Numbered from the stretch's first letter, positions 40,545-51,459 are shown. The stretch is DNA of 64,000 nt from Bacteroidales bacterium UBA1309 (GCA_002307185.1 DBTT01000027.1:62001-126000); one strand, 5' to 3'. Notes: generated by a model not told the origin, from the letters alone. Program-made: numbers and translations.

Positions 40545-41747
40545 CTACAATTCCAAATCCACATGGAACAATTCATGCCAAGGCAAGCCTTGTTTGTTCA
40601 ATAGCTCCAAGAAGGGATCCGGATTAAATTCTTCCACATTGTAAACTCCCGGTTTGCGCCACAAGCCTTTCATAAACATAATGGCACCGATGGTAGCCGG
40701 AACGCCAGTAGTGTAGCTTACTCCTTGAGCGCCAGTCTCTTTGTAGGCGGCTTCATGGCTGCAATTGTTGTAGATATAGTAAGTCACTTCTTTTCCATCT
40801 TTGACTCCCTTGATGCGGCAGCCGATGGAAGTTTCCCCAGTGTAGTTTTCCCCAAGTTCTCCTGGATCAGGAAGCACGGCTTTCAAAAATTGAATGGGAA
40901 CGATTTCCACCCCGTTGTAAATCACGGGGTCGATCCGTGCCATGCCGATATTTTGAATCACCCGCAAGTGTGTGAGATATTCCTGTCCAAAAGTCATCCA
41001 GAAACGTGCACGCTTGATCGTTGGGAAATTTTTGACCAAGGATTCCAATTCTTCGTGAAAGATCACGTAAGACTCTTTTGGCCCGATGTTAGGATAAGTC
41101 AAGGGTTTGTGTATCTCGTGTGGGTCTGTTTCCACCCAAGCTCCGTTTTCCCAGTATTTTCCTTTTTGAGTCACTTCGCGGATATTAATCTCTGGATTGA
41201 AATTTGTGGCAAATGCTTTTCCGTGGTCACCGGCATTGCAGTCCACGATGTCCAAATAATGTATCTCATCGAAGTGATGTTTGGCGGCATAGGCCGTGAA
41301 CACGCTTGTTACTCCCGGGTCAAAACCACAGCCCAAGATGGCTGTCAATCCGGCTTTTTCGAATTTTTCTTTGTATGCCCATTGCCAGCTATACTCGAAG
41401 TGAGCTTCATCTTTTGGTTCGTAATTGGCCGTGTCCAAGTAGTTTACGCCACATTCCAAGCAGGCATCCATAATGGTCAAATCCTGATAAGGCAAAGCAA
41501 CATTGATAACCAGCTCCGGCTTGAATTCATTCAGCAGCTTCACCAATTCTGGAACGCTGTCGGCATCTACTTTGGCTGTTTGTATGGTGACTCCTGTGCG
41601 GCGTTTTACGTCCTCGGCAATGACATCGCATTTGCTTTTGGTGCGGCTCGCCAGTATTATTTCACTGAAAACATCGTGGTTTTGAGCAACTTTGTTAACG
41701 ACAACAGTGCCAACGCCGCCAGCACCGATAATCAGAACTTTTCCCAT
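40545..41747 (-). CDS. Carboxynorspermidine (carboxyspermidine) dehydrogenase, saccharopine dehydrogenase family
   Basis: A 400-residue NAD(P)H-dependent enzyme that joins aspartate semialdehyde to a diamine, giving carboxy(nor)spermidine, the SAM-independent route to spermidine. The Rossmann motif is VLIIGAGGVGTVVVNK (4-19). Further marks are GVNYLDTANYEP, the GCGFDPGVTSVF segment, and HEIHKPLTYPNIGPKESYV, which distinguishes it from lysine-pathway saccharopine dehydrogenases. The partner decarboxylase (nspC-like, 60492-61637) is in the same window. Gene alone, convergent with pirin. Confidence 0.88.
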   Translation of the reverse strand: MGKVLIIGAGGVGTVVVNKVAQNHDVFSEIILASRTKSKCDVIAEDVKRRTGVTIQTAKVDADSVPELVKLLNEFKPELVINVALPYQDLTIMDACLECGVNYLDTANYEPKDEAHFEYSWQWAYKEKFEKAGLTAILGCGFDPGVTSVFTAYAAKHHFDEIHYLDIVDCNAGDHGKAFATNFNPEINIREVTQKGKYWENGAWVETDPHEIHKPLTYPNIGPKESYVIFHEELESLVKNFPTIKRARFWMTFGQEYLTHLRVIQNIGMARIDPVIYNGVEIVPIQFLKAVLPDPGELGENYTGETSIGCRIKGVKDGKEVTYYIYNNCSHEAAYKETGAQGVSYTTGVPATIGAIMFMKGLWRKPGVYNVEEFNPDPFLELLNKQGLPWHELFHVDLEL

Positions 41748-41892
41748 TTTCTTATTTCTTTATAGGTTTAATGCAATTTATTCGGTTGAATTTTACCTCT
41801 TGCAAAAGTACAACAATTTATGACTTTAAAAAATTGAAAAATGTAAAAGAGAAAGTAACAAGCATGAAGATATGATGACGTGATGCGGCTGT

Positions 41893-43500
41893 TTATTCGG
41901 TATATAAAGTTTCTTTGGTTACTTTTTGACTCAGCAAATTGAATCTGTATCTCTTTTTGTGCTTGTGCTTTTTCTTTGCTTGGATGTTTGTAAGCTTGTA
42001 GATTACGCCGTCGGCAAATTCGTGCAGCACCTCCATGTTCTTTCGTCTCATTATATCTTGTAGCGACAATAAATCGGAGTTTGGCTCCAGGTTAAACCAG
42101 ATGAGGATAATCGGGGATTCGTCCATAAACATTTTCACATCGGATTTGTATGCTTTTTCGGGAAGCATGTCCACGGCATAGTTGGTGTAGAGATATACCG
42201 CTTGGTTGTGGTTGGAATAAACCATCGAGTCGGGATGGAAATAGGTTGTGTTTTGTTTCAGAAACCTGATTGTGGGTGATTCTTTCCACGTATCTTCTGT
42301 ATATCCGGGGATTCCGGAATCTTTCATGAAGGAATAGTTGTCGGCATTGATGCTGAAATAGCCAATGCAGATGAGTCCATACACAATGGCAAAAACAATC
42401 GAGAGCTGCCACTGGTATTTTTTTTGCTTTACCCTTTTTATCAAGGATGGTATCTTGTGGCTCATTCCCCAAATAAAAGGCAGGAATGCGGGCGACAACA
42501 GCCGGTTATTTATTTGTTCATACCGTGAAATTGTGGACGTAATGATAATGAAGCTAACGTAAACGATGAAAAACACAATCACCACATTTTCATAGGTTTT
42601 GTATTTGCCTTCTTTGCCCCAATTCAGGTAAAGTAGCCAGGCAAAAAATAGCATGACCCCGACACACAAAGCGATTTCCAAAATGTAGTTGACTCCTTTC
42701 AAAGACGACCATTCCGAGAAAATTCTTGCCGAGTAAGCGATATTGTCCGAAAGGGGGGTTATTCCTTTTTGCCGTGGCCCAGTTAAATGTTCAGAATCCA
42801 CGGCGTTTCTTATCAGGTTGATTGCGACCAATGAGCAACTGGTGAATGAAAAGATTGCTGAATGGAAAAACTTTGTTTTCCAGCTTGTTTCTTTGTTAAG
42901 AACAATCAGTATAAAACCAGTTGCCACGAGCGTGATCCCCACAAAACGTGTGTCGAAAGCCATTGCCACCACCACTGCCGAGAGAATCAATGACGAAATA
43001 TTGAGTTTGACCAAGTAGAAACGGAGGCTGAGAAAGAATACCAGGGTGAGCAGGATGAAAAGCGTTTCGGACCACAACATCGAATAAATTTCGATCAAGG
43101 CTGGACTTAAGGTGATGACAGTGAGCAGGACAATTTTATAGACTCTTGATTGTGCAGTAAACTTGCTCATTAGAATTCCACTTAGAAAAATCACAAGGGC
43201 AAACATGATTCCGTTAAGGAGCGGAGCACAACTCAAGATGTCTAGCTGTGTGATCGTCATTACGGAAGCCAGAAAGAGGGGATAGAACAGAGGAAAGGCC
43301 ACAAGTGGTTTGCCGTCAAACAATACAAAGCCATCACCATCCGCAAAATTGCGGGCTGTACTCATATAAGCTACCGAGTCGGGAGAAATGCCTATTCCCC
43401 CATGACGGGCGAAAACATAAATAAGAATGAAACCTACAAACGAGGCTAATAGTGAATCTCCATGTTTGTACAAGAAATGCGTAGAAAACGATGATTTCAT
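41893..43500 (-). CDS. GT-C fold membrane glycosyltransferase-like protein
   Basis: A 535-residue protein with about ten membrane spans. The first periplasmic loop contains ISPDSVAYMSTARNFADGDG, where the Asp is in the position of the catalytic or metal-binding acidic residue of GT-C glycosyltransferases (ArnT/PMT/GT39 group). The C-terminal 130 residues form a soluble domain (SMVYSNHNQAVYLYTNYAVD...), and a basic tail (KKKHKHKKRYR) ends it. It likely moves a sugar from a polyprenyl-linked donor onto an envelope acceptor, but acceptor and sugar are unknown. No polysaccharide gene adjoins. Confidence 0.7.
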   Translation of the reverse strand: MKSSFSTHFLYKHGDSLLASFVGFILIYVFARHGGIGISPDSVAYMSTARNFADGDGFVLFDGKPLVAFPLFYPLFLASVMTITQLDILSCAPLLNGIMFALVIFLSGILMSKFTAQSRVYKIVLLTVITLSPALIEIYSMLWSETLFILLTLVFFLSLRFYLVKLNISSLILSAVVVAMAFDTRFVGITLVATGFILIVLNKETSWKTKFFHSAIFSFTSCSLVAINLIRNAVDSEHLTGPRQKGITPLSDNIAYSARIFSEWSSLKGVNYILEIALCVGVMLFFAWLLYLNWGKEGKYKTYENVVIVFFIVYVSFIIITSTISRYEQINNRLLSPAFLPFIWGMSHKIPSLIKRVKQKKYQWQLSIVFAIVYGLICIGYFSINADNYSFMKDSGIPGYTEDTWKESPTIRFLKQNTTYFHPDSMVYSNHNQAVYLYTNYAVDMLPEKAYKSDVKMFMDESPIILIWFNLEPNSDLLSLQDIMRRKNMEVLHEFADGVIYKLTNIQAKKKHKHKKRYRFNLLSQKVTKETLYTE

Positions 43501-43643
43501 TGTATGATTAACAAAGTCTGATGGATAAATTTTTATTCGATTGAATTCTAGTTTAAGAATCTTAAGTTTTTTATTTCAAGCAAATATCAACGGAAATTGT
43601 TCCCTTACTCTCTTCTATAAAGACTTTTGATTCCGTCGTTTTT

Positions 43644-45152
43644 TCAAACATGAAGCTCCAATACAAAGCGGCAGCCTTTCGTGTATGTTTTGTCTAAGGT
43701 AAGAGAACCATTCAGTTTTGCGGCAATTAATGCACAAATAGGCAAGCCTAATCCGTCGCCTCCGGAGAGGTCTCTCACTTCCGTGAAAGGCTTGAACAAG
43801 GTGTCTTGCGATTCGGAAGGAATTCCTCCACCCGTGTCGGTCACAATGAATTGATAAGTATGTGCGCCTCGTTTTTTGAATTCCAGCCATATTTTTCCTC
43901 CTTCAGGAGTATGTTCCACGGCGTTGTTCAAGAGATGAAACAAAATATGCTGCAATTGTTCGCTGTTACTTTTTATGTTTATGCGAGGTGAGTCAACTGT
44001 TGTCGTGATGTTCTTCGTTAGTTCGCTTTTTATTTTGTTTGTCGTTTTTTCACAGAACGAATTAACTTCAATGTCTGACATTTCAAAACCATCGGCGATC
44101 GTGTTCTCCAGTACCGACAATTCTTGGATGTGTTCCGAAAATCCAAGTAATGCCTTTACACCTGGATGCGAAACATCCATGGTGTTGAGCGTAGGTTCCA
44201 TTTGAGCAGATATATTTTGGATGAATTTACTTTTAAGTTCATTGTGCTCTTTGGAAATCTCGATTGCTTTCTTTTGCTTGCGGGTGACCAACACGAAACG
44301 CATTAGTAGGATTGCGCCGAATATCAATGCTCCGGCAAGGATGGCGATAACAATGCCCAGGCCAACAATGATGGATTTTTTCACCGAAAGGGAATGCTCT
44401 TTGTCTAGGATCGTTTGCTGGCTTTCATCGAGCCTTCGTTTTATCACACTCAATTCGTCTTTTGCCGTTAAGGATTTCACAGAATCGGTCCACACGATGT
44501 ATTTGTCGTAAGTTTGCGCCACCAATCCTGCATTATTCGATCTCAGTGCTATTCCAATCAAGGTTTTGTAGGATTGGCTCACTTTTTGGTAGTTTTTTTG
44601 ATTTTTGTACTTCGTGATTAATTCCTTGAAAGTCGCATCACCTTGCTGTGTCATCCCATATGTATAATAATAGGTGGCCTCAGTGTAGAGATAGTCATTG
44701 TTAATTTCTTCATTTTTAGATGCATTCGCAAAAGAGCGGATAATGTCGAGATATTGTTTCGATTGTGTAGGGCGTTTCATTGCGAGATACATTTGGTAGC
44801 GCACTTTATTGATCTTGTAGCGCAAGTTGGGCATTGATTTGCCAGACTGCTGTTCGCCAATTAAAACTTTTTGCTCCATAGCCCTACAAAGGTCAAACGA
44901 TTCTTTGTAGAAATTCTCCTTGTAATAGAGTGCCGCTGTCTGCACTCCGCATTCTACGGCTTTATCTATGTTTTGCTGGGCGCTGTAAGCTTCGTAAGCT
45001 TTCAGGTAGAAATAGCGGGCTTTCGTGTATTCTTTTTGTGTAAGGGAAATTTGTGCTTGGCTTGCCAATTTGTCGGCAGAGTTGAGGTCTTGGGCTGTCA
45101 TGTTTGAGCAAAAACATGCAATAACAGATAAAAGCAGAATAAATCGTTTCAT
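43644..45152 (-). CDS. TPR sensor histidine kinase lacking the phospho-acceptor histidine
   Basis: A 502-residue protein: signal peptide (KRFILLLSVIACFCSNMTAQ), a periplasmic helical-repeat region of TPR character (about 25-215), one span (about 260-285, IIVGLGIVIAILAGALIFGAI), then a kinase-like core. In the dimerisation helix, where kinases read NISHE, this one has FIQNISAQMEPTLNTM, so the His is Ala. The ATPase domain looks intact: N-box FHLLNNAVEH, G1 DTGGGIP, G2 GDGLGLPI. It thus may bind ATP without autophosphorylating. No response regulator adjoins. I start at the ATG at 45152, before the signal peptide, rather than 39 bp upstream. Confidence 0.8.
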   Translation of the reverse strand: MKRFILLLSVIACFCSNMTAQDLNSADKLASQAQISLTQKEYTKARYFYLKAYEAYSAQQNIDKAVECGVQTAALYYKENFYKESFDLCRAMEQKVLIGEQQSGKSMPNLRYKINKVRYQMYLAMKRPTQSKQYLDIIRSFANASKNEEINNDYLYTEATYYYTYGMTQQGDATFKELITKYKNQKNYQKVSQSYKTLIGIALRSNNAGLVAQTYDKYIVWTDSVKSLTAKDELSVIKRRLDESQQTILDKEHSLSVKKSIIVGLGIVIAILAGALIFGAILLMRFVLVTRKQKKAIEISKEHNELKSKFIQNISAQMEPTLNTMDVSHPGVKALLGFSEHIQELSVLENTIADGFEMSDIEVNSFCEKTTNKIKSELTKNITTTVDSPRINIKSNSEQLQHILFHLLNNAVEHTPEGGKIWLEFKKRGAHTYQFIVTDTGGGIPSESQDTLFKPFTEVRDLSGGDGLGLPICALIAAKLNGSLTLDKTYTKGCRFVLELHV

Positions 45153-45413
45153 AAATTTAATAACTATTAGCTTGAAAAAAGTGATTATCAAAGTTCGATA
45201 AATTTATTGAAATATTCATCTTGTAGAGATTAAAAAATAGGTGCTGCTTCAGAATTTTATCTCATTCAGCCCAAAACTATAGCTTAATCATTTGGAATAT
45301 AATTGTTTTGTTGTCTTTTTCCGTGTTTGGGTTATTACGCTTTTATGCCAAATATACGGATATGCACTATCTTGAATGGAAAGAAGGCTCTTTCGAGCGT
45401 AAGCGAGATGGTT

Positions 45414-45953
45414 TTATTCTTGCCTCGTCCACACTAATTTGCTAGTGTCGCAACCCGTTTGAATAGCATATTGGATATATTCGTCCTTGATGGAATCAGG
45501 AATCGTTTTCTCTCTCGACAATATCCACATGTAATCAGTGTTTTTTCCGAAAACCAGAGCATATTTGTATTTTGGATCTATTTTCACGACATTATATCCT
45601 CCGTAGAAGGGTCCGAAAAAAGATACTTTCAATGCGCCCGTCGTGATGCCCGACACCGGCTTGGCTTTCCCTATCGATTGTTGCCATTTCCCTTTCTTAT
45701 CCGAAAAACCGCAATTCTTCACTTGGATGGTTCCATCTGGATTTTTGCTATATTCTGCCGTCACTTGCGACAAACCTTTTTCCCAGTAAAAATCCAAACG
45801 GCATATTTCATACCATTTGCCGAGGTATTTGTCAACGTCAAATGGTTTCACGGCATCTCTTCTGCCTTCAATTGGTTTAAAAACTTTGCAGCCTAACAAG
45901 CACAACGAAATAACTGAAATGGCCATCACTGAAATCTTTTTCTTGCCCATCAT
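45414..45953 (-). CDS. blc: Bacterial lipocalin lipoprotein (Blc-like)
   Basis: A 179-residue outer-membrane lipoprotein: signal with lipobox LLGC (Cys about 18), then a complete lipocalin barrel. Marks are the first-strand GKWYEICRLDFYWEKG, TAEYSKNPDGTIQVKNCGF and the later YALVFGKNTDYMWILSREK. Blc-type lipocalins bind lysophospholipids or fatty acids in the envelope. The ATG at 45953 is favoured because the 30 residues upstream in frame precede the signal peptide. Its neighbour is an OmpA-family protein in the same orientation. Confidence 0.9.
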   Translation of the reverse strand: MMGKKKISVMAISVISLCLLGCKVFKPIEGRRDAVKPFDVDKYLGKWYEICRLDFYWEKGLSQVTAEYSKNPDGTIQVKNCGFSDKKGKWQQSIGKAKPVSGITTGALKVSFFGPFYGGYNVVKIDPKYKYALVFGKNTDYMWILSREKTIPDSIKDEYIQYAIQTGCDTSKLVWTRQE

Positions 45954-46095
45954 TCTTTTAATTAGCGGTAAACTATTTAATGAAACTGTTTCGAAACCAA
46001 ATAGTTCATTTAGCCAGTCGAAAATAAAATGCACGAATGCCATCTTTCGATGCTTTGAATGAAAAATAACATTTTTGGGGTCTTTCTTAAGGACC

Positions 46096-46131
46096 CTTTA
46101 AAAAGAAGCTACCCTTTTGAGGCAGCTTCTT
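46096..46131 (-). terminator. Terminator of the OmpA-family gene
   Basis: An 8-bp stem AAGAAGCT / AGCTTCTT around a 13-base loop. On the minus strand the second arm continues into a T-rich run. Confidence 0.75.
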
Positions 46132-46238
46132 CAAGTATAATTTCCCTTGCATTGTTAGAGCAAACAGTGAAACTATTCTATGCAAATGCGAGGAATTTTC
46201 ATATAGTGTTCTATATTGGCAACATCCAATTTGATACA

Positions 46239-47369
46239 TTATTTAGTAATACACACTGCCACGCGGCTTTCAACCGCAGATTGGAACGGTTGAACCGTAT
46301 CGCCTTTGAATGCAGTTTTGATCCTGTTGGAGGATATGCCTTTATCCTTCAGATGTTCGGCCACTGCTTCGGCTCGTTTTTCCGATAATGTTAAATTGAT
46401 CTCAGGACTCCCTGTTTCTTTGTCTGCATAGCCGGTTATTTCAATATTTGAATTGGGGTATTTATTCAGAAAATCTATCAATTCTCCGATTTTTGGCAAT
46501 TCAGTTTTGTCGATCTTAGAAGAACCGATTTTGAAGAAAAAATTCTGCTGAATTGTTTCTAAGACAGGTTTCACTATGGGTTTTGGTTCTTCTTTTATGA
46601 CAGGTTTTGATTCCTCTTTTATGACAGGTTTTTGTTCTTCTTTCACTATAGGAGTTTCTTCTTTTACTGGCGGTTGAGGTTCTGCAATCGGTTGAGGCGG
46701 CGTTGCCAGGGTTTTATAAGATTTGCCAAGTTTGATTGTGAAACCAGCCAATACATTATATTGCCAATCGGGGTTGGATCCTGACTTTGAGTTGAATTTA
46801 TCAGACATAATGTTTGCATTTCCCTCTAAGTTAAATGCCACTACGTTACTTATCCGAATGTCTATGCCGACACCGCCACGTCCGGCAATAAAATTCTTGT
46901 TGGGTTCCCAAAGATAGGGAAGAGTGTATCCTGAATTATTCAGACTGATAGCCTCGTCGTTGTCATATGCATGGTTGATGGCAACCCCAGCAAACAGATA
47001 AGGATTGAGGAGGCGCTTGGGGTTGTATGTTGAAAACAAATCAACGACATTCAACAAAGCATCAAGATTTCCTTGCAGGTATTTGAATTTGTAATGGATG
47101 GTACTCAGATATTCGTCTCCGCCCTTTGCCTGCCAGCCGCTAACGCCGGCTCTTAAACCGAAGAATGGTGAGAGCTTGTACCCGATATTTCCCGCTGCAG
47201 CCGGTGAGTTAAGTTTGGAAAACGCTCCTTCTCCATAGGAGTGGGAAACTCCGCCCTGAAGTTGTATAAACCAATGCGGCTTAAAACTCACATCATTGTT
47301 GTTTTGACCCAAAACCAACAACGTGCTTGCCAAAAATGAGATTACGAAAAGTAAATTTTTCTTAGTCAT
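46239..47369 (-). CDS. OmpA-family outer-membrane protein with Pro-rich linker
   Basis: A 376-residue protein: signal peptide (KKNLLFVISFLASTLLVLGQ), an eight-strand beta-barrel (about 25-205), a linker of repeated E-E-x-K-P-V-I-K units (about 215-270) and a C-terminal OmpA peptidoglycan-binding domain (about 275-376). The latter has NIEITGYADKETGSPEINL and LSEKRAEAVAEHLKDKGI; its Asp and Arg are the residues that hold diaminopimelate. It should tie the outer membrane to peptidoglycan. The linker repeat may vary in length. Monocistronic. Confidence 0.92.
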   Translation of the reverse strand: MTKKNLLFVISFLASTLLVLGQNNNDVSFKPHWFIQLQGGVSHSYGEGAFSKLNSPAAAGNIGYKLSPFFGLRAGVSGWQAKGGDEYLSTIHYKFKYLQGNLDALLNVVDLFSTYNPKRLLNPYLFAGVAINHAYDNDEAISLNNSGYTLPYLWEPNKNFIAGRGGVGIDIRISNVVAFNLEGNANIMSDKFNSKSGSNPDWQYNVLAGFTIKLGKSYKTLATPPQPIAEPQPPVKEETPIVKEEQKPVIKEESKPVIKEEPKPIVKPVLETIQQNFFFKIGSSKIDKTELPKIGELIDFLNKYPNSNIEITGYADKETGSPEINLTLSEKRAEAVAEHLKDKGISSNRIKTAFKGDTVQPFQSAVESRVAVCITK

Positions 47370-48045
47370 GATGTTGAAATATTAAGTGATTATTAATTAA
47401 TTTATTTTTAATTTCTGTTTAGTTGTTAATCAAAATATAACTTGCCGTAACATTTATATTCGTTCAGGCATCTGGTTTAGATATCTGATAAATCGAGGTG
47501 TGAATTAGGGTAAGGTGTCTTACTACGTCTGGGAAAGAAAGAAAACAACCGTTTCTTCGGGTTTATACAACAATATTCCCGGTGTGGATAATGATTTGTA
47601 CAATCAGTCCAACTTTTCTCGAAGAGTTGTTCGAGCAATAAATAAGATAAATGTGGTCAAATTTCCTCCTGATTTCCCTTTACCTAACTTTTATTTGAAT
47701 CGTCCTATAACCGATTATCAGAACATTTCCCTACGGAACTACAGTCCATAGGGGTTCACTTAAGGTCTAAATTATGAAAATATATTCTTTACTTTTTGAT
47801 TTTATCGCGTGACTTTTGGAGTAATAAATTCTTTTTTTCAGTTAAAACAGATTTATATTTCTTTGAACGTATTTGGATAAAGAAATGTTTTGTTTTTCAT
47901 GGTTAAATTTATTTAAATTGAATAATTATATTTATTCGCATTGTCATTAAAGTATAACTAATTGAAGAGAACTCGAAATGTATGCCTTAGAAACAACAAA
48001 ACGCAGGAATTGAATGGTCCCTGCGTTTTGTTCCTGTTTTTTTTC
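47370..48045. other. Long intergenic region without a supported gene
   Basis: This 676-bp stretch is AT-rich. It holds the leader of the minus-strand OmpA gene on its left and the alaS terminator at 47998-48029 on its right. A GTG-initiated 78-codon frame (47515-47751) has an unconvincing composition and no RBS. I see no structured RNA signature. Confidence 0.5.
47998..48029 (-). terminator. Terminator of alaS
   Basis: A perfect 10-bp stem AAAACGCAGG / CCTGCGTTTT with a 12-base loop; on the minus strand the second arm ends in TTTTGTTGTTT. Confidence 0.92.
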
Positions 48046-50661
48046 TTAGAAATTGGCAATCAATGCTTCCAACGCTTTTGTCAAGCCTTCGGGATTTTTT
48101 CCACCAGCTGTGGCGAAATGTTTTTGGCCTCCGCCCCCACCTTGAATATTGGCTGCTGCTTCTCTCACCATTTTTCCTGCATCCAAGCCATTTGCTACCA
48201 AGTCATCGGTCAACATCACCAACAGTTGAGGTTTGCCGTCTTCGTTGGTTGCCGCTACAAACGCCGTGTTCTCGTTGCTTTGTGCTTTGATGCCAAATGC
48301 TATGTCTTTCACTATGTTGGCAGGGACTTCTCCCGTAAGTCGGAATACGGTGATTCCGTTCACTGTTTGGGGTGATTGCAACACTTTGTCTTTCAGCTTT
48401 TCGCCCGCTTCTTTCATAAAAGAGTCCACTTGCTTTTTCAGATCGTGGTTTTCTTCTATCGATTTGCGGATGGTCGCCACCAAGTCGGGGGCATTGTTGA
48501 AAATGCTTTTAAGGTCTTTGATCACATCTTCTTTGGCATACAGATAGTCTTCGCAACCTTTGGCTGTGACAGCCTCGATGCGTCGGACACCTGCCGCAAT
48601 GGCACTTTCACTGACAATGCGGAACAAGCCGATTCTGCCTGTCGAAGAAATGTGTGTTCCCCCACATAATTCGATGGAAGAGCCAAACTTGATGGTGCGA
48701 ACTTCATCCCCGTATTTTTCACCAAACAAGGCCATTGCACCCAATGCTTTAGCTTGGGAGATAGGCACAGAGCGGTTTTCTTCTAATTTATAATCTTCGC
48801 GAATTTTGGCGTTCACCAATTTTTCCACACGGCGGATTTCTTCGTCTGTCATCTTTTGGAAGTGGGCAAAGTCGAAACGCAACACTTCGGAAGACACATA
48901 CGAACCTTTTTGTTCGACGTGTGTCCCCAGCACTTCGCGCAAGGCTTCGTGCAGCAAGTGGGTAGCCGAGTGGTTGCATTCGGCAGCGGTGCGTCGTTCC
49001 GTATTTATTTTCACTACAAAAGTTTCAGTAGGGTCGGAGGGGAGCTTTACGACCAGATGCACGGCTAAATTGTTCTCCCGTTTTGTGTCGAAAATTTCAA
49101 TTTTTTCTCCTGAAGGACTTTCCAGCACGCCGCTATCACCTACTTGTCCACCCATTTCAGCATAAAATGGAGTTTTATCAAGTACTATTTGATAATATTC
49201 CTTGTTTTTTTGTTTCACCAAGCGGTAGCGCAGAATCTGCGCTTCGTTTTCGGTCAAATCATATCCTGTGAACACGCTGTCACCTTCGGCAACGGTAGCC
49301 CAGTCGCCCGTTTCCACGGCAGCGGCATTGCGGGCGCGCTCTTTCTGCTTTTGCATTTCAGCGTCAAATGTGGCCACATCTACCGTGAGGTCATATTCCC
49401 GCAAAATAAGTTCGGTCAAATCCAACGGAAAACCGTAGGTGTCGTAAAGCTGGAAAGCAACATCTCCTTTGAGTATCGATTTCTTTTCTGCATTGATTTC
49501 TTCAATTTGTTTGTCTAACAAACGGATGCCTGTTTCGAGTGTGCGAAGAAAAGAATCCTCTTCTTCCTTCATCACCTTTTCAATCAGTGTCTTTTGTGAT
49601 TCCAATTCAGGATAAGCATCGCCCATCACTTCGATCAGCGTGGGGATGAGGCGGTACATGAAAGCTTCTTTCTGTCCCAGGAACGTGTATCCGTAACGGA
49701 CAGCTCGGCGAAGGATGCGGCGGATCACGTATCCAGCCTTGGCATTGGAAGGCAATTGTCCGTCGGTTATAGAGAATGCAATCGTGCGCACGTGGTCGGC
49801 GATAACACGCATGGCGATGTCTCTTTTCACATCGTCGCCATAGTTGAATCCCGAAATTTCCCCGATTTTATGGATGATGGTCTGAAAAATGTCGGTGTCG
49901 TAGTTCGACAATTTGCCTTGTATGGCCATGCACAGGCGTTCGAATCCCATTCCTGTGTCAATGACTTTGGCGGGCAGGCTTTCCAGTGAACCGTCGGCCT
50001 TGCGGTTGAACTGCATGAACACCAAGTTCCAGATTTCAATCACATGGGGATGGCTTTGGTTCACCAAGGTGAGGCCGTCCACTTTGGCACGTTCTTCATC
50101 TGTTCGTATGTCGATGTGGATTTCGGAGCAAGGCCCGCAAGGTCCGGTGTCGCCCATTTCCCAAAAATTGTCATGCTTGTTGCCGTTGATGATGCGGTCT
50201 TTCGGCAAGTATTGTTCCCAATATCCGGCAGCTTCGTTGTCGCGCTCGAGGCCTTCTTCCGGGCTTCCCTCGAAAACGGTCACATACAAGCGGTTTTTGT
50301 CCAATTCGATTACTTCCGTGAGGTATTCCCACGCCCATTCGATGGCTTCTTTCTTGAAATAATCGCCGAACGACCAGTTGCCCAACATCTCGAACATGGT
50401 GTGGTGGTAGGTGTCGTGTCCCACTTCCTCCAAGTCGTTGTGCTTTCCGCTCACGCGCAGGCACTTTTGCGAGTCCGCCACACGTGGATATTTGATGGGA
50501 ACGTTTCCCAAAATAATGTCTTTGAATTGGTTCATGCCCGCATTCGTGAACATCAACGTCGGGTCGCCTTTTATGACCATGGGAGCAGATGGCACAATCT
50601 GGTGCTGTTTCGAAGCAAAGAAGTCGGTAAACGATTTGCGTATTTCTTTGGAAGTCATCAT
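48046..50661 (-). CDS. alaS: Alanyl-tRNA synthetase
   Basis: An 871-residue class II synthetase that charges tRNA-Ala and edits mischarged Ser/Gly. All domains are present: catalytic N-terminus (motif 1 [36 protein letters not shown], ...GMGFERL), the tRNA-recognition part, the editing domain with HSATHLLH (HxxxH) and CGGTH (CxxxH) near residues 565-680, and the C-terminal C-Ala domain with [14 protein letters not shown]. The length is standard. Two ATGs open the frame; both are plausible. It has its own terminator. Confidence 0.97.
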   Translation of the reverse strand: MMTSKEIRKSFTDFFASKQHQIVPSAPMVIKGDPTLMFTNAGMNQFKDIILGNVPIKYPRVADSQKCLRVSGKHNDLEEVGHDTYHHTMFEMLGNWSFGDYFKKEAIEWAWEYLTEVIELDKNRLYVTVFEGSPEEGLERDNEAAGYWEQYLPKDRIINGNKHDNFWEMGDTGPCGPCSEIHIDIRTDEERAKVDGLTLVNQSHPHVIEIWNLVFMQFNRKADGSLESLPAKVIDTGMGFERLCMAIQGKLSNYDTDIFQTIIHKIGEISGFNYGDDVKRDIAMRVIADHVRTIAFSITDGQLPSNAKAGYVIRRILRRAVRYGYTFLGQKEAFMYRLIPTLIEVMGDAYPELESQKTLIEKVMKEEEDSFLRTLETGIRLLDKQIEEINAEKKSILKGDVAFQLYDTYGFPLDLTELILREYDLTVDVATFDAEMQKQKERARNAAAVETGDWATVAEGDSVFTGYDLTENEAQILRYRLVKQKNKEYYQIVLDKTPFYAEMGGQVGDSGVLESPSGEKIEIFDTKRENNLAVHLVVKLPSDPTETFVVKINTERRTAAECNHSATHLLHEALREVLGTHVEQKGSYVSSEVLRFDFAHFQKMTDEEIRRVEKLVNAKIREDYKLEENRSVPISQAKALGAMALFGEKYGDEVRTIKFGSSIELCGGTHISSTGRIGLFRIVSESAIAAGVRRIEAVTAKGCEDYLYAKEDVIKDLKSIFNNAPDLVATIRKSIEENHDLKKQVDSFMKEAGEKLKDKVLQSPQTVNGITVFRLTGEVPANIVKDIAFGIKAQSNENTAFVAATNEDGKPQLLVMLTDDLVANGLDAGKMVREAAANIQGGGGGQKHFATAGGKNPEGLTKALEALIANF

Positions 50662-50802
50662 ATAATGTCTGTTATGTAATCTTTTCTATTTGGGGTGCAA
50701 AGTTAATTCAAAAAGTTTGTTTTTGAAACGGGTGAAGGGAAATTTGCGAATCGGTGAATCCGCAAATTATCAAATCCTTCCTGCCGTTTGCCCTAATCAT
50801 CT

Positions 50803-51459
50803 TTATTGCCACTCTTCCTTTCGGTAAGCGCTGTCCCAAAAATCATATTCCAAATAGGATGCCGCAACAAATGCACCGTCCATTTCTTCTTTGTAAATCC
50901 CTTTGCTCAGTTCAAAATACCGGTCGCATACATTTATTGCTTTTGTTACAGATTGGGCAAAAGCCTCGTCGCTGTATGTTTCAATCCATTTTCCATAAGG
51001 GTTGCTTGCTATGTTGTCTTTGGCAATATTCAAAATATAATCGCCGACTTCTTTATAGATCCAGAAGCAGGGAAGGATGGAGGCCAATGCAACCTCCATC
51101 TTGTCCGCAAATGCCAAACTTCGCAGGTAATGAATATAATGGTGGCAAGTGGGCGAGATGGGGGGAAGCGGTTTGTTGCCGAAGATTTCTAAATAATACT
51201 CGTGCAGGGAACGTTCCACGACGATGGTGTTTTTTGCAAAATCTATGAACGTAATCTTATCCTCGCTTAATGGAAGTTTTGCTGCGATACAGGCCAGCAC
51301 ATCGCCGTAATAATTCAGGTAATGAGCATCTTGTGCAATATAGAATTCAAAAATGGAGGTGTCAAGATTACCGTCAACCATACCTTGGATGAATGCTAAG
51401 TCTTTAATTTTATTTATAATTGGCTGGGAAGATTCCCAAATGGATTCAGTCCATTTCAT
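50803..51459 (-). CDS. tenA: TenA-family aminopyrimidine hydrolase (thiaminase II)
   Basis: A 218-residue all-helical protein that hydrolyses aminomethylpyrimidine to HMP, salvaging thiamine breakdown products. Marks are FIQGMVDGNLDTSIFEFYIA with the substrate-binding Asp and DAHYLNYY, a LASILPCFWIYKEVG segment whose Cys is the expected nucleophile, and the C-terminal catalytic Glu in ASYLEYDFWDSAY. Last gene of the thiM-thiE-thiD-tenA operon; it overlaps thiD by 14 bp. Confidence 0.92.
   Translation of the reverse strand: MKWTESIWESSQPIINKIKDLAFIQGMVDGNLDTSIFEFYIAQDAHYLNYYGDVLACIAAKLPLSEDKITFIDFAKNTIVVERSLHEYYLEIFGNKPLPPISPTCHHYIHYLRSLAFADKMEVALASILPCFWIYKEVGDYILNIAKDNIASNPYGKWIETYSDEAFAQSVTKAINVCDRYFELSKGIYKEEMDGAFVAASYLEYDFWDSAYRKEEWQ

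Noticed and set aside
47515..47751. GTG-initiated 78-codon frame in the long spacer between ompA-family gene and alaS
   Set aside because: No RBS, no recognisable family, composition rich in Asn/Pro/Tyr without domain character; probably chance in AT-rich spacer.
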